Source: Ceratorhiza oryzae-sativae (lineage: Eukaryota > Basidiomycota > Agaricomycetes > Cantharellales > Ceratobasidiaceae). From it: DNA of 64,000 nt. The stretch lies in the NCBI GenBank assembly GCA_030998015.1, contig JARWMV010000241.1:434001-498000 (forward strand), given 5' to 3'. The position numbers and the translations under genes were made by a program. The notes beneath the pieces are model-generated. The model was given only the letters and a program-made list of their open reading frames with translations, made no database searches and was not told where the DNA came from. Numbering within the stretch: position 1 is the first letter of the stretch; the number at the start of each line of letters is the position of its first letter. Below are positions 46,232 to 58,800 of the stretch, piece by piece.

Positions 46232-46705
46232 ATGCCCCTCCCGCACGATCTCTGTGCGCACCTCCAAAACGGATTTCGTGCACGCCACAAATCCATCGCA
46301 GTCCCACACACGACCCAAAATCTGGCCATCCTCTCCATTCTGCTCCAATCCGGATTCATCTCCTCGCTCACCCGAGGAACACACCTCGCGCCATCGCCCG
46401 AGGATTTTCTGAGCGCAGGGCCAGCTCAAAAGCGAATCTGGGTGGACTTGAAGTACGCTGGCGACAGGCCTGTTCTGACTGCTGCTCGACTCGTGAGCAA
46501 GCCGAGCAAGCGAATCTACATGAACGTGTCCGAGATAACAAGATTATGTACGGGACGAAGAGCCAAATTTGTCGCGCCCCTGGGGCTTGGAGAGATTGCG
46601 ATTGTCAAAACCGAGCGGGCTCCTGAACGACCGAGCACATGGTTGGAGGTGCGCGAGGCGTTAACCAGAGGCCTGGGTGGTGAGGTCATTTGTCGAGTGA
46701 GATAG
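46232..46705 (+). CDS. MRPS8: mitochondrial ribosomal protein uS8m
   Basis: Small-subunit mitoribosomal protein S8, which binds 16S-type rRNA early in assembly. A single exon of 157 residues starts MPLPHDLCAHLQNGFRARH, with the S8 N-terminal helix, then NLAILSILLQSGFI, RIWVDLKYAGDRPVLTAARL, SKPSKRIYMNVSEI and the C-terminal GLGEIAIVKTERAP and GGEVICRV strand. The length fits fungal uS8m. There is no obvious separate import presequence, which is common for small basic mitoribosomal proteins. Divergent from uL16m, presumably co-expressed with it. Confidence 0.9.
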   Translation: MPLPHDLCAHLQNGFRARHKSIAVPHTTQNLAILSILLQSGFISSLTRGTHLAPSPEDFLSAGPAQKRIWVDLKYAGDRPVLTAARLVSKPSKRIYMNVSEITRLCTGRRAKFVAPLGLGEIAIVKTERAPERPSTWLEVREALTRGLGGEVICRVR

Positions 46706-46971
46706 GTATTGTTATATTTGTGAGCTTGCTATCCACCTTCGTTCGGAGTTAAGATCCTTACTCGATATCATATTCGCATTTGTAGCCGAACGATTGTTCG
46801 TTTGACCAAATGAATTGTATCCTATGGTATCTAAACATGAAAACAAATCCAGAAACTTATCTCTCGTGGCCCCTTTCCGCACAAACGCGCATCTCTAGGC
46901 GATACCTCGTCGACTCTCTGTACTAAATCCGAAAGAGTGGTGCACTATTTCTATAACTTTAAACAACACAT
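46706..46971. other. intergenic between convergent uS8m and SAM50
   Basis: 266 bases between two stop codons; contains only the 3' ends of the two transcripts as far as can be seen. Confidence 0.5.
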
Positions 46972-48926
46972 CTACAAGAAGTCTATCCCAATCCCAACCT
47001 GCACTCCCTTTCTCGCGCCATCGGACACGTTCGCAGCGATTGGCACACCGAAATTCAACTCGACTCGTACAGGACTAAACATGTAGACCAGCCCGACACC
47101 AGCTGATATACATGGCGTAGTCAGCGATCTGAGCGTTTGTTCAATGGGAGATTTGTCTGTTTAAATGCAATGTCAGGTTCGAGCAACAGAGGGGGAAAGG
47201 AGGCTTTACTGATATCATACGAGTCTAACCGCCCCGCATTGACAAACATGTGCGCCTTTAGAGGCCAATGTGGTTTGAACGGCAAGGGGCCAATTACGCT
47301 CGCTCCAACAGCCCAGTACATATCGCCTCCAACCGAATCATCTGCAGATATCGATCAACTTTGGTCCCTTGTTAGATCAAACACTTATGCGTACCCCCAT
47401 CCCGAGGACCCATACCGTTTGGTTTAAACATCCGTATCGTGTTAGGGCCTCCTAACTGGAACCGGTCGTTGAATAAAGACGAACGACCAAAGAGCGGGTA
47501 TAGGAAGCCGGTGCGCATTGATAATGATATAGTCTGGAGTAGTCGGAAAGTTAGACGCGAGCGCAAAAGAGCAATTGGAACGGATAAATACATGTCCGCC
47601 CCAAAGAGCTCTGGAATACTGAGAATCGGATTCGGTCTTGATGAATGCGGCGTCCCCGCCCAGGCCGGCAAATTCCTAGTATTATGAGAGTATTGAGCTA
47701 TTGAGCTATTATATCCGACGTCGGTACTTTGGAGATCTTCACCGTAAAGCACTTGAGATACGACCCTCTAGTACCCTGTAACGGATCATCACGAGTATCG
47801 CGAGTCAACGTATGAGAGATGGAGGACTTGGTCGTATATCCTGCCGACTGCCGCATACTAGAGCCAGTTAGTTGGACCAATAACAACCTATCGACCACCA
47901 TACCTCAAGGAAGCATTCGGGCCAAGATCAGTATTGTGCCGTATTGCAGCCTCGTACGCGGCTTCATGGGCACCCAAAATCGATTGTCCCTACCAAACAC
48001 CCCATTAGACCCACCCTGCATCCGCAAATACCCAATTTCGCACCCTCAAACAAGCTCTAAATCCTTTGACACCTTCCTTCAAACTCGCATACCACGATGC
48101 ATCTCTTTCTAGTCCAAACACTCCTAGATCGGCCATTACATTCCCTTCGCCCCTTGCTCCAACGATCACTGGCCATTCGCATCTCAAATGACCCGAGCGT
48201 GTGGTTTGAGTTCCAAACGAAAGCGCACCCTCAATCGTCTCGGCGCCCCCAAACGCGTTTCGTACCCGCGCAGTGACCGAGGCGGATCCATCGTTATTGC
48301 TCCCGACGTCTGTAGAACTTTTGAGGAAGAATTTCCCGCGCTCGCGAACTTGGAGACGGAGCGCATAGTCATGCGGGGATGAGAACGGGGAGGTGGACAG
48401 TGCGAGTGTGGGTGAGACGGATGAGAATATGCCGGTCGAGATGAGTGCGGCTGTGATGTGTCGGGAAGTATGCAGTGCGTTGGTGAGGGTTTCATCTGGG
48501 CCGAGACCCGAGCCTGTTGATGGCGGAGGAAGATTTTTAGATACTATCGACGCGAGGAATGAGGCACGAGTGTTGGGTGCACCGTCAACTCGAACAGACG
48601 TTATGCGTGCAGGCGAGTTGGCGCTATCTTGTATCTGAGTGCCCACTAGAATTGTCAAGTTATCTGTCCAACCAAGTGAAATCACTTACCAGCTCGTTTA
48701 GCTTTCTCACATAAGCCTCGTATTCCCCCCTCAGCTTTCGTCCTATTCTCTCTTCTTGCCATCGCCGCAGCTTTGCCGTCTCGTCTAGCACAGGCTGCTG
48801 GCTGCTGGCCTTGGACGAATTTTGAAATGGTGGAGCATGCACCGACTTGATACACATTAACCGCAATTTTGATAACTCAAGAAGCTTTTCGTCGCCTACC
48901 TCGTCATCCAATTCGAGTTCACTCAT
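46972..48926 (-). CDS. SAM50: SAM50/Tob55, mitochondrial outer-membrane beta-barrel insertase
   Basis: Core of the SAM complex, which inserts beta-barrel proteins into the mitochondrial outer membrane (Omp85 family). The protein starts MSELELDDEVGD at 48,926, has a charged helical N-terminus, then the POTRA-like domain (ITSVRVDGAPNTRASFLASI and ALHTSRHITAALISTGIFSS), and a C-terminal barrel with VTARVRNAFGGAETIEGALS, GAHEAAYEAAIRHNTD, EFAGLGGDAAFIKTES, LYPLFGRSSLFNDRFQLGGP (conserved L6 loop region) and GMGPRDGG. The last exon ends with VQVGIGIDFL, a good beta-signal at the C-terminus. At least seven introns are needed; all are GT...AG and keep the frame. The first boundary (about 48,645-48,690) is ambiguous between two acceptors. 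No frame break found. Confidence 0.93.
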
Positions 48927-49062
48927 GACGCAGGATGAACAGGGAGGTGATGAACGAAATCAAACTGCAGGATGATCAGCACAGCCACCAATCAACTTAA
49001 GTCGGATGCCAAACGAGATTGTAACGGTGCCCTTGCATTCCAATCCAGACCAGTATTACATC

Positions 49063-51278
49063 TCATGAATACACATCCTCCACAAATGTCTTGGCCGTAT
49101 CCCAATATGTCGAAGCTTTCGCTCCCAACGCTTCCTTGGCCATCGAATCCGTCGGACAACGCTTGGGTTTGAAACTCTGGAACGTTCGTTCGCGCAACGG
49201 TCCCTCGAACACAAGATCACATCGGTTGTTCTCCAGTGAGATTGGACCTGATTCGCCTCCTTCTTGATCCTCCTTTGGAAGAGTGTCATCGTCTCGCGCA
49301 CCGGCGGCTTGAGTCCAGTCCATGCGAACGAGCATAAGTCGTTTGTAGCCTTTGATTGCTTTGTACGAGCCTTCGACAACGACAAGAGCAAACGACGGGT
49401 GGAAGATACACATTCCCGTAAGACCAAATTGCTCCGCGTTGCGGCGAACTTTGAAACGATGAGACGGGTCTGAGAGTGTCTTGATCCTACAAAAAATGGA
49501 CCAGTCAGAGACGGTAAAAAAATGAGGGCCGAAGAAACGCACTTGAAGACAGCCACAAACAACCCCTTCCTCTCCTCTTCGGCCTTTTTGTTCTCGATCT
49601 TCTCGCGCCTCTGCTCATCCGTCAACTTGCGCTCATTATTCATCTTGTCGTGCGCAATCTTGCGAGCAGCAACCTCGCGGCGGACACGCGCCTCGACCTT
49701 GGTTGGGTCCTGCACCGCATCCGTTGTCAAGACTTTCATCAAGTTCGCCAGCCGCACTGCACACCAAACGAACACATCAGCTCACATCCTTTCACGCAAA
49801 CACACAGGGCGAACCTTTAGGAGGATCAGGCGGCAACAGACCCATCCGAATCCGGTCCTGCTTTTCCTGCAATCAGCCGCACGCCGTCTGCGTCTAAGTT
49901 TCTTGGCCTCCTTGCTCGTCAACTTGAGCGCTTTGATCGACATTTCGTTCTTTTCCCAGGGCGCAGGGACCGGGATGGGGTGCTGGACGTACATCGTGAT
50001 CGGCGAGTCGTGCGATCGAATGTGCGTGTTGGCCAAGTTCGGGTTCGAGTCAGTGAGCGGACCGAGATCGTCGTATGTTTTGTTTGGCAAGAGTGAGGCA
50101 TCCCACCATTCGGCGGCTGGAGGTGCCTCGCGCTGCGATCAAAAGACGTAAATAACGACTAAGACCATCCGACCAAGGATTGACTAACCCGGATATTCTT
50201 CTCTAAAATCTCAAATTCGCTATCCAATCCAGCTTTCTTGGCGCTCTCCGCAATACGTTGCTTCAGCTCCTCAAGTTGTGCGTCCTGCCTAATCTGATTA
50301 CCCAATGCGACATATTTGCCCTTTTGGTTAAACCTAAACGTTCGCCCAATGCGCTCCTTGACAGCAGGCGCTGCTCCTTCAAACGTTCCGTCTCCAGAGC
50401 CTCCGCTCGCGCTTGCATACGGATTCGCGCTAACGCTCGCCGGTCGGTCGGGTATAGATGCGACAGGAGCAGGAGATGGGGAAGGTTGGTTCCGAACGTT
50501 GGCTTTGATCGACGCGAATTTGGGTAACATGGGTTTATAACGGCCTTTCTTGGATTGAGGAGCTGGCGCGGGAGCTGTGTCTAGCAAGAGTGGATGTGCG
50601 GCCATCTTGAGGCCCGAGCCTTGTTGAACGACTTCGACAGGTGCGGCAGTGCCCTTTTTCTTGGATGGTGCAGCACTCTAACATATCCCGAGTTAGTGCA
50701 GAACAACGACAGACATGGCTATGGCTGCGTACGATGTACGGATTCTCCTGGGCGGCTTTCTTGGCTACACCCTCTGCAACCCTTCTCTTGGCCTCTTCGA
50801 TGCGTTTGGCGATGTCGCTCTTGTCTGGGAGAGCTGGTTTCGAAGGCAATGGCGCAGCCATCGCAGGCGGAGGCGTCGGTACAGGGCTAGGTGCAGCAGC
50901 AGGTCCTTTCTTAAACGCAGCAAGCTTGGCTGCAATTTCGGCCCGTTTAGCAGCGATAAGCGCATCTGCGCTCAACTACAGATTTAACCCAGTTGGTGGT
51001 TAGCTGATGCGGACAACCAGGCATGAAGATAACGCACCTGAGAGCCTGCTCCCGATGCGGATGGTGTCTATATATTCAACGAAGCACGTTATACAGCCAA
51101 GTCAGAATAGGGTTGGAATATATTCACCTTTTTGACGTAGTAAAGACACTCACCGCATCACTGGATGACCACACGGGTGTCAGTCGGGTGATTGGGAAGA
51201 GTCAGAATAAAAGACTGACCTTTTGGCTTTTTTCGCTGAGACCGGGTCGGTATCTTCGTGTGGCCGTTTGTTGCTCAT
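49063..51278 (-). CDS. PRP3: Prp3, U4/U6 snRNP splicing factor
   Basis: Component of the U4/U6.U5 tri-snRNP that binds the U4/U6 duplex. Starting at 51,278 with MSNKRPHEDTDPVSAKKAKR, short exons lead to SADALIAAKRAEIAAKLAAF and KSDIAKRIEEAKRRVAEGV, then a Ser/Pro-rich linker and GRTFRFNQKGKYVALGNQIR. The Prp3 core follows: PITMYVQHPIPVPAPWEKN, ALKLTSKEAKKLRRRRRAA, VRLANLMKVLTTDAVQDPTK, VEARVRREVAARKIAHDKMN, and the C-terminal DUF1115 domain (FHPSFALVVVEGSYKAIKGY, RLMLVRMDW, FEGPLRERTF) to 49,063. Several introns break the gene; the 5' ones (50,980-51,260) are placed by eye. The gene follows SAM50 on the same strand, with only about 135 bases from its stop to the SAM50 start. Confidence 0.92.
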
Positions 51279-53167
51279 GCTCGAATAGCTTGGAGGAACG
51301 GCGGTGGCGGGCTGTTGTAAGCCTCGTGTGATGAGATCGGACGGCACGTGATCATCACGCATCGGCGCTTCGCCGTCAGCCAAGCACAAACGGTCAGGTA
51401 TATGCCCCGCCTGGAAGCAATCCCTCGCTTGGAATGTACCGTCGTAGTTGTGGTTCACTTTTTCGCAGCGTTTCCGCTCGGTTCAGGAAAAAAAAAATCC
51501 AGAGCACGTTTGCCCCAGTGTGCTGGGAGCACATTGCACGCAAGGGGTGTTCACAAGGAAGTTGTTCCTCGCAAGACGCTAGCGACCGCTCAACAAAACT
51601 AAGAAATTATCAGATTAAAAATTTCCATCAGGTGCACTATCTGTGAGGATTTTGAGTATATTTTAATATATGTATACAATGTTGAATGGAGTGCGGCGGA
51701 CAAGTAAAGATACAGCACTCGGACAAACCGTGTAAATTATGTGAGTGAACCCCAAAGGTGCAAATACTGTGTCAATTGTGCGTATTACACATGACCCAAT
51801 ACAACAGAGCACAGCTAACGTATTGCCTAGCCATTTCCATTGGCATTGCTGATGGTCTGTCACTTTAGGGTCAGCGTGCTGACAAGTGGAGCCCTGATTG
51901 CACAAGTTGTCGGTTGGCGAAAGAACAATACTCTTGCGCTTCCGCGCCGCAAATTGTTTCTCTGGGCGATGCGCCGTGAGCACGATTTTATCGTAAAATT
52001 TCCGCGTTTTATCTGTTAGAGCCTGTGCGCCACAGCCTGCGAACGCACACAACCCATTCTGCTGCCGGTATGTGGATCAGCCATCGGCCCTCCCGCTCCC
52101 ACCGAGAGACGGTGCACATCTCACTACAACGGTCTCAGTAGTCGCTGAGTTCTTCCTTTTCCTTCTTTTTCTCCTGTCCACCACCCCAACGTACGATTAA
52201 CACTGTCAGGTAGAACACTACGGGCTCGAATTCGCTAGAGGTGGCTCTTGGAATTCTCCCACTATCTCCCTACTGAAAATATAGCAGAGCAAGCTGAATC
52301 ATGTTGGGTTTTGATGCCAACTCTGGCGTATAGCCTGCAAGTCCTAGGTCGAGCAGACACTGCAATGGCTTTCTGGCTTCTTGAAAAGAACCATGCTGTA
52401 TTATAACCGTCTGGCAACGTGCAGATGCATGCACATTGCCCGACTCGGCCTTGTACTGGCTATGCCCGAATTCGGTGTTGTGGGTTTATCAAATATCGTG
52501 GACGATGTCCCCCAGATTTAGTATTCATGACATAAGAACATGGGCGGCTATATGCCTTCGTGCGGTGTAGCATTCCCGATGTCGGTTCACCTGGACCGAT
52601 CGCGACTCGGTCGATTGTGCCATGTTTTGACAGATGCCAAGGGACGGGGGGTTGTGCGGCTGTAATGAAACCAGCCTCGTTGATGGCGGTGACAATATTC
52701 AATCGAAATTCAGCTGCAGTAGCCTCAGAGACAGGCCATGGCGGTTCATCGCAAATTGGTTCAAGGAAGTACGAGCGATTCGCGATGGACCAGTGCGTAT
52801 GAAAAAAATTTCGGCGTCCAGACGCTTCCTGGTTGGCGCCTAATCAGGGAGTGATGACATGGTGCTAATTTTAGTCGAGACACAGCACGCCGCCCGCGGC
52901 GCTTAGTATGTGCACTCGACTCGGTGAATGCAAGGGGTGTGTTTGCGTTGCTGCTGGAACTACGAGCGTTCGTTTCAGAAAACAACCAGTTGTAAGTGGC
53001 GGTCCTAATTGGCTCATTCGGTGACCGGAGTGGGGCATGAATGGTCGGAGCAAGCTGTGCCGTTCCTGAGAAGGGTGCTCGATCGCCGTTACATAATCGA
53101 GCCCGCGCTCCGGTACATAAACCCCCCAGCTCAGCGTCCGCTCTGGACATCGCCCTGTGCCCCCGAG
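51279..53167. other. intergenic, nothing recognised
   Basis: 1.9 kb between PRP3 and the exchanger gene, which are divergent. Minus-strand open frames at 52,761-53,593 overlap the exchanger's 5' exons and have low-complexity Arg/Gly-rich translations, so they are rejected. No RNA gene or mobile element seen. Confidence 0.5.
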
Positions 53168-55681
53168 ATGGCTGCCCAGTACGCGCCCGTGCGTGACCTC
53201 GACGTCGAAGAAGGCACAACTCCCGGCGTTGAGACGTACAACCCAGGTTAGTCCGACGGGCGATCTACCACCCTTGTTTACACGACGTGTTGCCAGCCCA
53301 GTCCACCGACGACCTCCCTCGGGCGTCGACGAGCTCGCCACCGGCTCAATATGCGCGCGTCCCAGCCGACCAGTCTGGCAACGGACGGACCCACATCCGC
53401 CCGGTATTCCACCACCAACGGACGGCCAGCGCTGGCCAATACGCCGACCCATGGAGCCCCGGCTACAAGCGCAACGTCCATCGGTTCTCTTCGGTCGGCG
53501 GTGCACAGGAACTGCACACTCCAGCCGAACACGCGAAGCGCTCCAGCACTGCAGGCCCAGCGCACCGCGTGTCCATGGGTCCCACGCCCCCACCGGGACC
53601 GCCCATCACCAAGTGGCAGAACTTTAAGCAAAAGTTTCAAGGACACAGGCTACGCGCTCGGGGTCACAGGGTGCCCGGTTGGTGGGAGAGCATAAAGGCG
53701 ATCGTGACGTGCAGCTGTGAGTGTCTGTTCTGCGCGTACCGTGGATTCGTATCGACGCATTTAATAGGGCTCAACGTGCTCTTTGTGTTCCTGCCTGTCG
53801 CGTGGGTCTGGGGCTGGAAAGTTGCCCAGCCGTTTGTTAAGGAAAAGAAAAAGAACGAGTATGCAGATTACGTCTATCTGTTTATTCGTACGTCTTTCAT
53901 CACTTGCCTAAGTGACTCGGACTCATTGATCAAACAGTCGCCTTTGTTGCCATCATCCCTCTCGAGAACATTGCCGAATTTGCTGGAGAACAACTAGCAC
54001 TCTACTGCGGCGAGGTAATTACCCAGTTCTAATATTTTAGCACACTTTTTTACAGTTGATTTGTCCTAGTCCATTGGAGACCTTATTGTTATCACCCTCC
54101 ACAACGTCGTCGAGGTTGTCCTCGCCTGGTTCCTCCTTATTAAATGTGAACTCAAACTGCTCCAAGCAACCGTCATCGGCGTCGTACTCTTGCACTCGCT
54201 CCTCGTCCCCGGTGCCGCCTTTCTCACCGGCGGGTCCAAAATCTGGGCCCAGAGCCTGAAGCCCCGGGTGACAGAACTCAACCAGAGTTTACTCACAATC
54301 GGGTAAGGGCATGAATTACGCGTATTTTAATCGATGCGAGAATTGATTGTTTTGGTCTAGTGTCCTTGCGCTGGTCGTGCCTGCCGCATTCTTTTCGGCC
54401 TTGCCCTACGAGAACCCACAGGTTTACGCGCCCCAGTTTGCGAATGCAACGCTGGCCGATGCACTAGACTCAGCTGCGAACCAGACTGCTTCGGCTCTCG
54501 TTCGTCGTGCAGAGGCAGATAGCGACAAACATAAAGCCTTGGAGCATGCGATGATAGTTGCCGCTCAGGTCGTGACGATGAGCGACAAGACGCGTGGAAT
54601 GCTCTTGCAACTGAGCCGAGGGATTTCAGTTATTCTGCTCGTAATGTGAGTGTGGGGTTTTGGTACAGAGTCGAGTGTAAGACTAATGCTCTTGTATAGC
54701 TATATTGGCTCGCGTATCTACCTCCACAACCCTCCTGGCGGCAAAAAGCCCACTCGGACGGTCACACATTTCGAAGAAGGCGAGGCCGTCCCAATGCACG
54801 ATGTCGGCTCGGCTTTGACCCCTGCGTATTTCGACCAAAAGCACCAATCTACTCCCCCCCTACCGTATGCCTCGACTACAACATTGATCATGAAGGAAGA
54901 AGACCGGGAACGTACCACCTCAATGCTCGAGCGCGAACAGGGAGACGGCATGACCCACGGGCATGGTGGCGGGCATCACGAGCACAAGCCCGAGATTGGA
55001 CCCTGGCCTGCACTGATCCTGTTGCTGCTTTCGGTCATGGCTGTGACTATTACGGCTGAATGCGTACGTTTTTCCTTGCCTTTTTGCTCTTTGAGTTCAA
55101 AATTGAATGCTGGTTGGGGTTAGTTGGTGGTTGGGATCAAACCCATCCGAGAAAAATCAGACCTATTTACAGACGAATGGTTTGGTCTCGTTCTCCTCCC
55201 TCTCTTGTCCTTTGCTGGCGACGGTCTCAACGCGACCATGTTCTTTATCCGCACGCACCTGTTTTCCCAAAAGATTCAACCGCCCGAGGATTTCGCCAGG
55301 GCCAAGTCGATCGATCTCGCTATTCAGTTTACGCTCTTTTGGATTCCGGTCCTGGTTCTCGCCTCTTGGGCCGCCAACACACCGTTAAGCTTGATGTTTG
55401 ATCATTTCGAGATTGTGATCGTCGTCGGGGCGTCGTTTTTGGTCAATTCGGTGACGCAGGACGGGCGGACGAATTGGGCAGAAGGGTTGATTATGGTTGG
55501 GTTTTATACGATCATCGTACGTGCCATCCATCTTGGCGGGTTTTGCGTTAAATTGACTTTCTGGATTGAATAGGCTGTAGCAGCATGGTTCTACCCTGGA
55601 GATGCTGAAGCGCACTTTATCGCTTATTGCGGCAGTATCGAGAGCTTGTTGAAGAACTCGGCAAAGGCTGCTGCCGCCTAG
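53168..55681 (+). CDS. CaCA-family cation/proton exchanger, probably vacuolar
   Basis: Putative Ca2+ (or monovalent cation)/H+ antiporter related to Vcx1/Vnx1. Exon 1 is 53,168-53,249 and seven or more exons follow. A Pro/Ser-rich cytosolic N-terminus (to about residue 165) precedes the membrane part: LNVLFVFLPVAWVWGW, FAFVAIIPLENIAEFAGEQL, ESIGDLIVITLHNVVEVVLA, IGVVLLHSLLVPGAAF, VLALVVPAAFFSALPY, then a long loop with a His-rich cluster (HGHGGGHHEHKP), LILLLLSVMAVTITAECLV, WFGLVLLPLLSFAGDGL, and the very typical VNSVTQDGRTNWAEGLIMVGFYTII before the stop at 55,681. The alpha repeats are degenerate: instead of GN-x-x-E both repeats are altered (HNVVE and AGDGLN). Ion specificity is therefore uncertain. 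All introns keep the frame. Confidence 0.85.
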
Positions 55682-55826
55682 GGGGGGCTATATCTGTATT
55701 TGATTTAGGGTAATTCTTGCTTGTGTGATTATTAGGGAATGGACTCTTTGTCTTTGTATGATTTTTCAATGTACATGATCATGATCAGAATGGTATTAAT
55801 CTGTTGAAACGGAATCGAGTTGACAT

Positions 55827-58800
55827 TCAGTAGTGCTTTTGACAGAATAGCGTAGAGTATTTTTTGAAATCGAAATGCTCCCGAGGCGTCTTTTGACCGT
55901 CGCCTTCTCGACAATACTCTGCATACAAGTTGTCTCGCTCAAACTGGGAACCATCCAGTCATCAGTCGGCGTCACCCACGACGAATCCAATCATCTTACC
56001 TTTCGAACATTCTTGTACAACTTCCAAGCCTCATCCGGCAACCACTCTTTCAAAAACCCGACCCTCGACTCCGTCTCGGGTTCAAACACGATACTCTGCG
56101 TCGGCATCTGCGTCGTTATCCGCATCGCCTTGCGCACCTCTTCCGTCAACCTGGACGCGACAACCTGGCAATCCCGCATGTCGAGCGGCTTGTTGTCTCT
56201 CAACCCGACGAGACCGCCAGCCAAGACGGCCGCGAGACCGAGATAGGGATTCGCGAGTCCGTCAAAGGCTTTAAGCTCGACGTTGAAGCTGTTCTTCCGC
56301 TCCCGCTCCCACTCTCGCTTCCGCTTCCACACAGCCGGACGGGTGCTTCCTTGTTTTCACGGCCCCAACAGACCCATGCGCCGCCGCTCCAGACGCCATC
56401 CATCACGCGCGCGTAGGACGCATCGAGGGGGATGGTGAATGCGCAGATGCTCGGGAGGTGGGATAGGATCCCGGCCATGACGGATGCGAGATCTTTGGGA
56501 AGGTCTGGGATGTCGGGATGGGAGGAAGGTGTGTCCGAGTGCGCGGATTGGACGGATATGTGGACGTGCGAGGCGGTACCGGCTGTTTTATTTATTTATT
56601 TATTTAAGTGAGTGGGTAGGGTAGGTGTGTTGGAGATTGGGTTACCTTGATGAGAGTAGAGTCGAGGACAGAGCGTGGCTTGGAGGTTGTGCTTCCGGGC
56701 GACGTTGTAGATGATTTCGCGGGTGGCGATGAGCGCATCGACTGCTTGGACGGGGGGCATAGGCCCAGTGACGACTTCATACTTTATCCTCCGTTAGCAT
56801 TATCAGCATCGCATATATTCATACATGATACATACCTGTCCATCTGCACTCTCTGCATGATACAGCTGCAACTCGATCCCAGCATCAATAATCGTCTGAG
56901 CAATGTCGTGAACACAATCCGAAACGGGTCCACACTGAAGTTTTCGAGTCGTGGACCAAGCTCCCGTGGATGCCGGGTTCCCATCTCCGTCGAGTAAAAT
57001 AAACTCGGTCTCGAACCCAACTAGAAACTTGGCTCCATGCTCCCTTTCCGCTCGTCTGGGTGTGGAGCCCGCGTCAGAATCCGCCGGCGGATCACGTTGG
57101 ATAATATGCTTACTGCGCGACTCTCTGGAGGATGGTTCGCGGGCAGGTTTCGAGCTCTGATCCACCACGATGTGTCTTGTGAAAGTATCTGCCCATCATG
57201 TATGCGTGACCGGGTGCGTAACTTGGCTTCCACGTGCTCGAAAAGTCGGGTTTGAGGTCGCAGTCGCTTGAGGTGCTGATTCCAGGCGGAAGTCCATCGT
57301 TGGTAGCAAGTGCGAGACCGGCCTGGACAATGCTAATACCCCCTTCTGCCAGTTGCTCGAAAGGCAAAGAAGAGGGGGTTTGAAAAAGTTGAGAGCCGAC
57401 AAGAGAGGCGAAATGGTTGATGGGTATGATACGGTATCGGATGAGGTTAACGTAGTCCACCCAGACAAGGCGAACAAATTTGATGTTCTGGGTTTTGAGG
57501 GCGATGATCAGTGTGGATAGCGAGGGACTAGAAGCCTTCCTAAGATCCATGACACTCTATCATTGCATATTCGAATCAGAATCACGAGAAGAGAGACAAT
57601 CGCAACGCTTACTGATTCCGATGCCGAGTTAAGCTCCTTATACTCTAGACCTAGGCGATACAAATTATTGCTGTTATCGAATAGTATTCGCTTCGCGATT
57701 TTTATCGAGTCATCGTAAGATAACTCCTCGCGAGCAATAAGATCTTCTAGAACCTGCTCGCTTTGGAAGCTTGAAATATAATCGCGGTGCAGTGGATACC
57801 GTACGCACCTCCGCCACTGCTTCCTTAGATTGTATTGCCCCAAGGTAGTATAGCTCTGGGTGGAATGCTGCATCGGATGACCAAAGTAGTTTGTTCGTTG
57901 GACAGATTTCGAACAGCTGTCGGATAAGGGCACGTTGACCGCCGCCGGATAAAAGTGGAATAGCTAGTCCGAAGTCGACTGTATACGGATCAACACCACA
58001 TGTAAAAACGAAGATGACACGTCGGTTACGTACGATAAACGTTGGAGTACACAGTAGCAAGGTAGGCAGCTTGTCGAACATACGGATACCCCGAGTGTAG
58101 GAGCACAAAAGCGACATCCGGGTAACCTTTGATTAGGGATTGCAGCAAGGACGCGTCCGATCGAACGAGATTAATGTCGTTGTCACCAAGCCTGTGAGTG
58201 TCAAAATTATTGGCGTCGCATTTGGTGGAGTAGGCAACGGATCCCTACCCGGTGTGGAACTGGACTATGCCCAAGTGATTTAATGCACTGGTTCATTAAT
58301 TGAATCAAACGGCTTACTCGGCTTGCCTTTCCCTGATATGATTGACAAAGTTGTATTGACCAGCCAGCAAATCGTTTCGCGTTTAGAGACTCTATAAGAG
58401 CCCATTGTAGCCTTAGCCTCATTTACACCTTGAATAAAGACTTCGCGCGTTTCTTGATCGTCCGTTGGGTTGTACTCAATGTCCAATCCGTCCCGGTACG
58501 CCGCAATGGATTTGAACCCAACAACATGAGGGTCATCAACAAATTTACGAACAGCATCAACGAAAGCTGTAGCGAAATCTTCTTGTTGTTCTACAATGGA
58601 CTATGAACGGCGGATTAGCAACCGGAGGTCGATAGTTCGGGAAGCCAACCTCAAAAATCTTCTCAATTCGAACAATCCGTTTGTTTGGGAAAGGGGTAAG
58701 TTTATCGTGCCATACAATATCAAGGCATTGCTCGTTGGATATACCATCGTCAATTAAAATGGTTTGAATTCCAGAGCTCTCGAGGAGGGATTGGCAGAAA

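Noticed and set aside
52871..53593. 240-codon minus-strand open frame
   Set aside because: Overlaps the 5' exons of the exchanger gene, whose plus-strand frame continues into a recognisable membrane protein; the minus translation is Arg/Gly-rich without domain.
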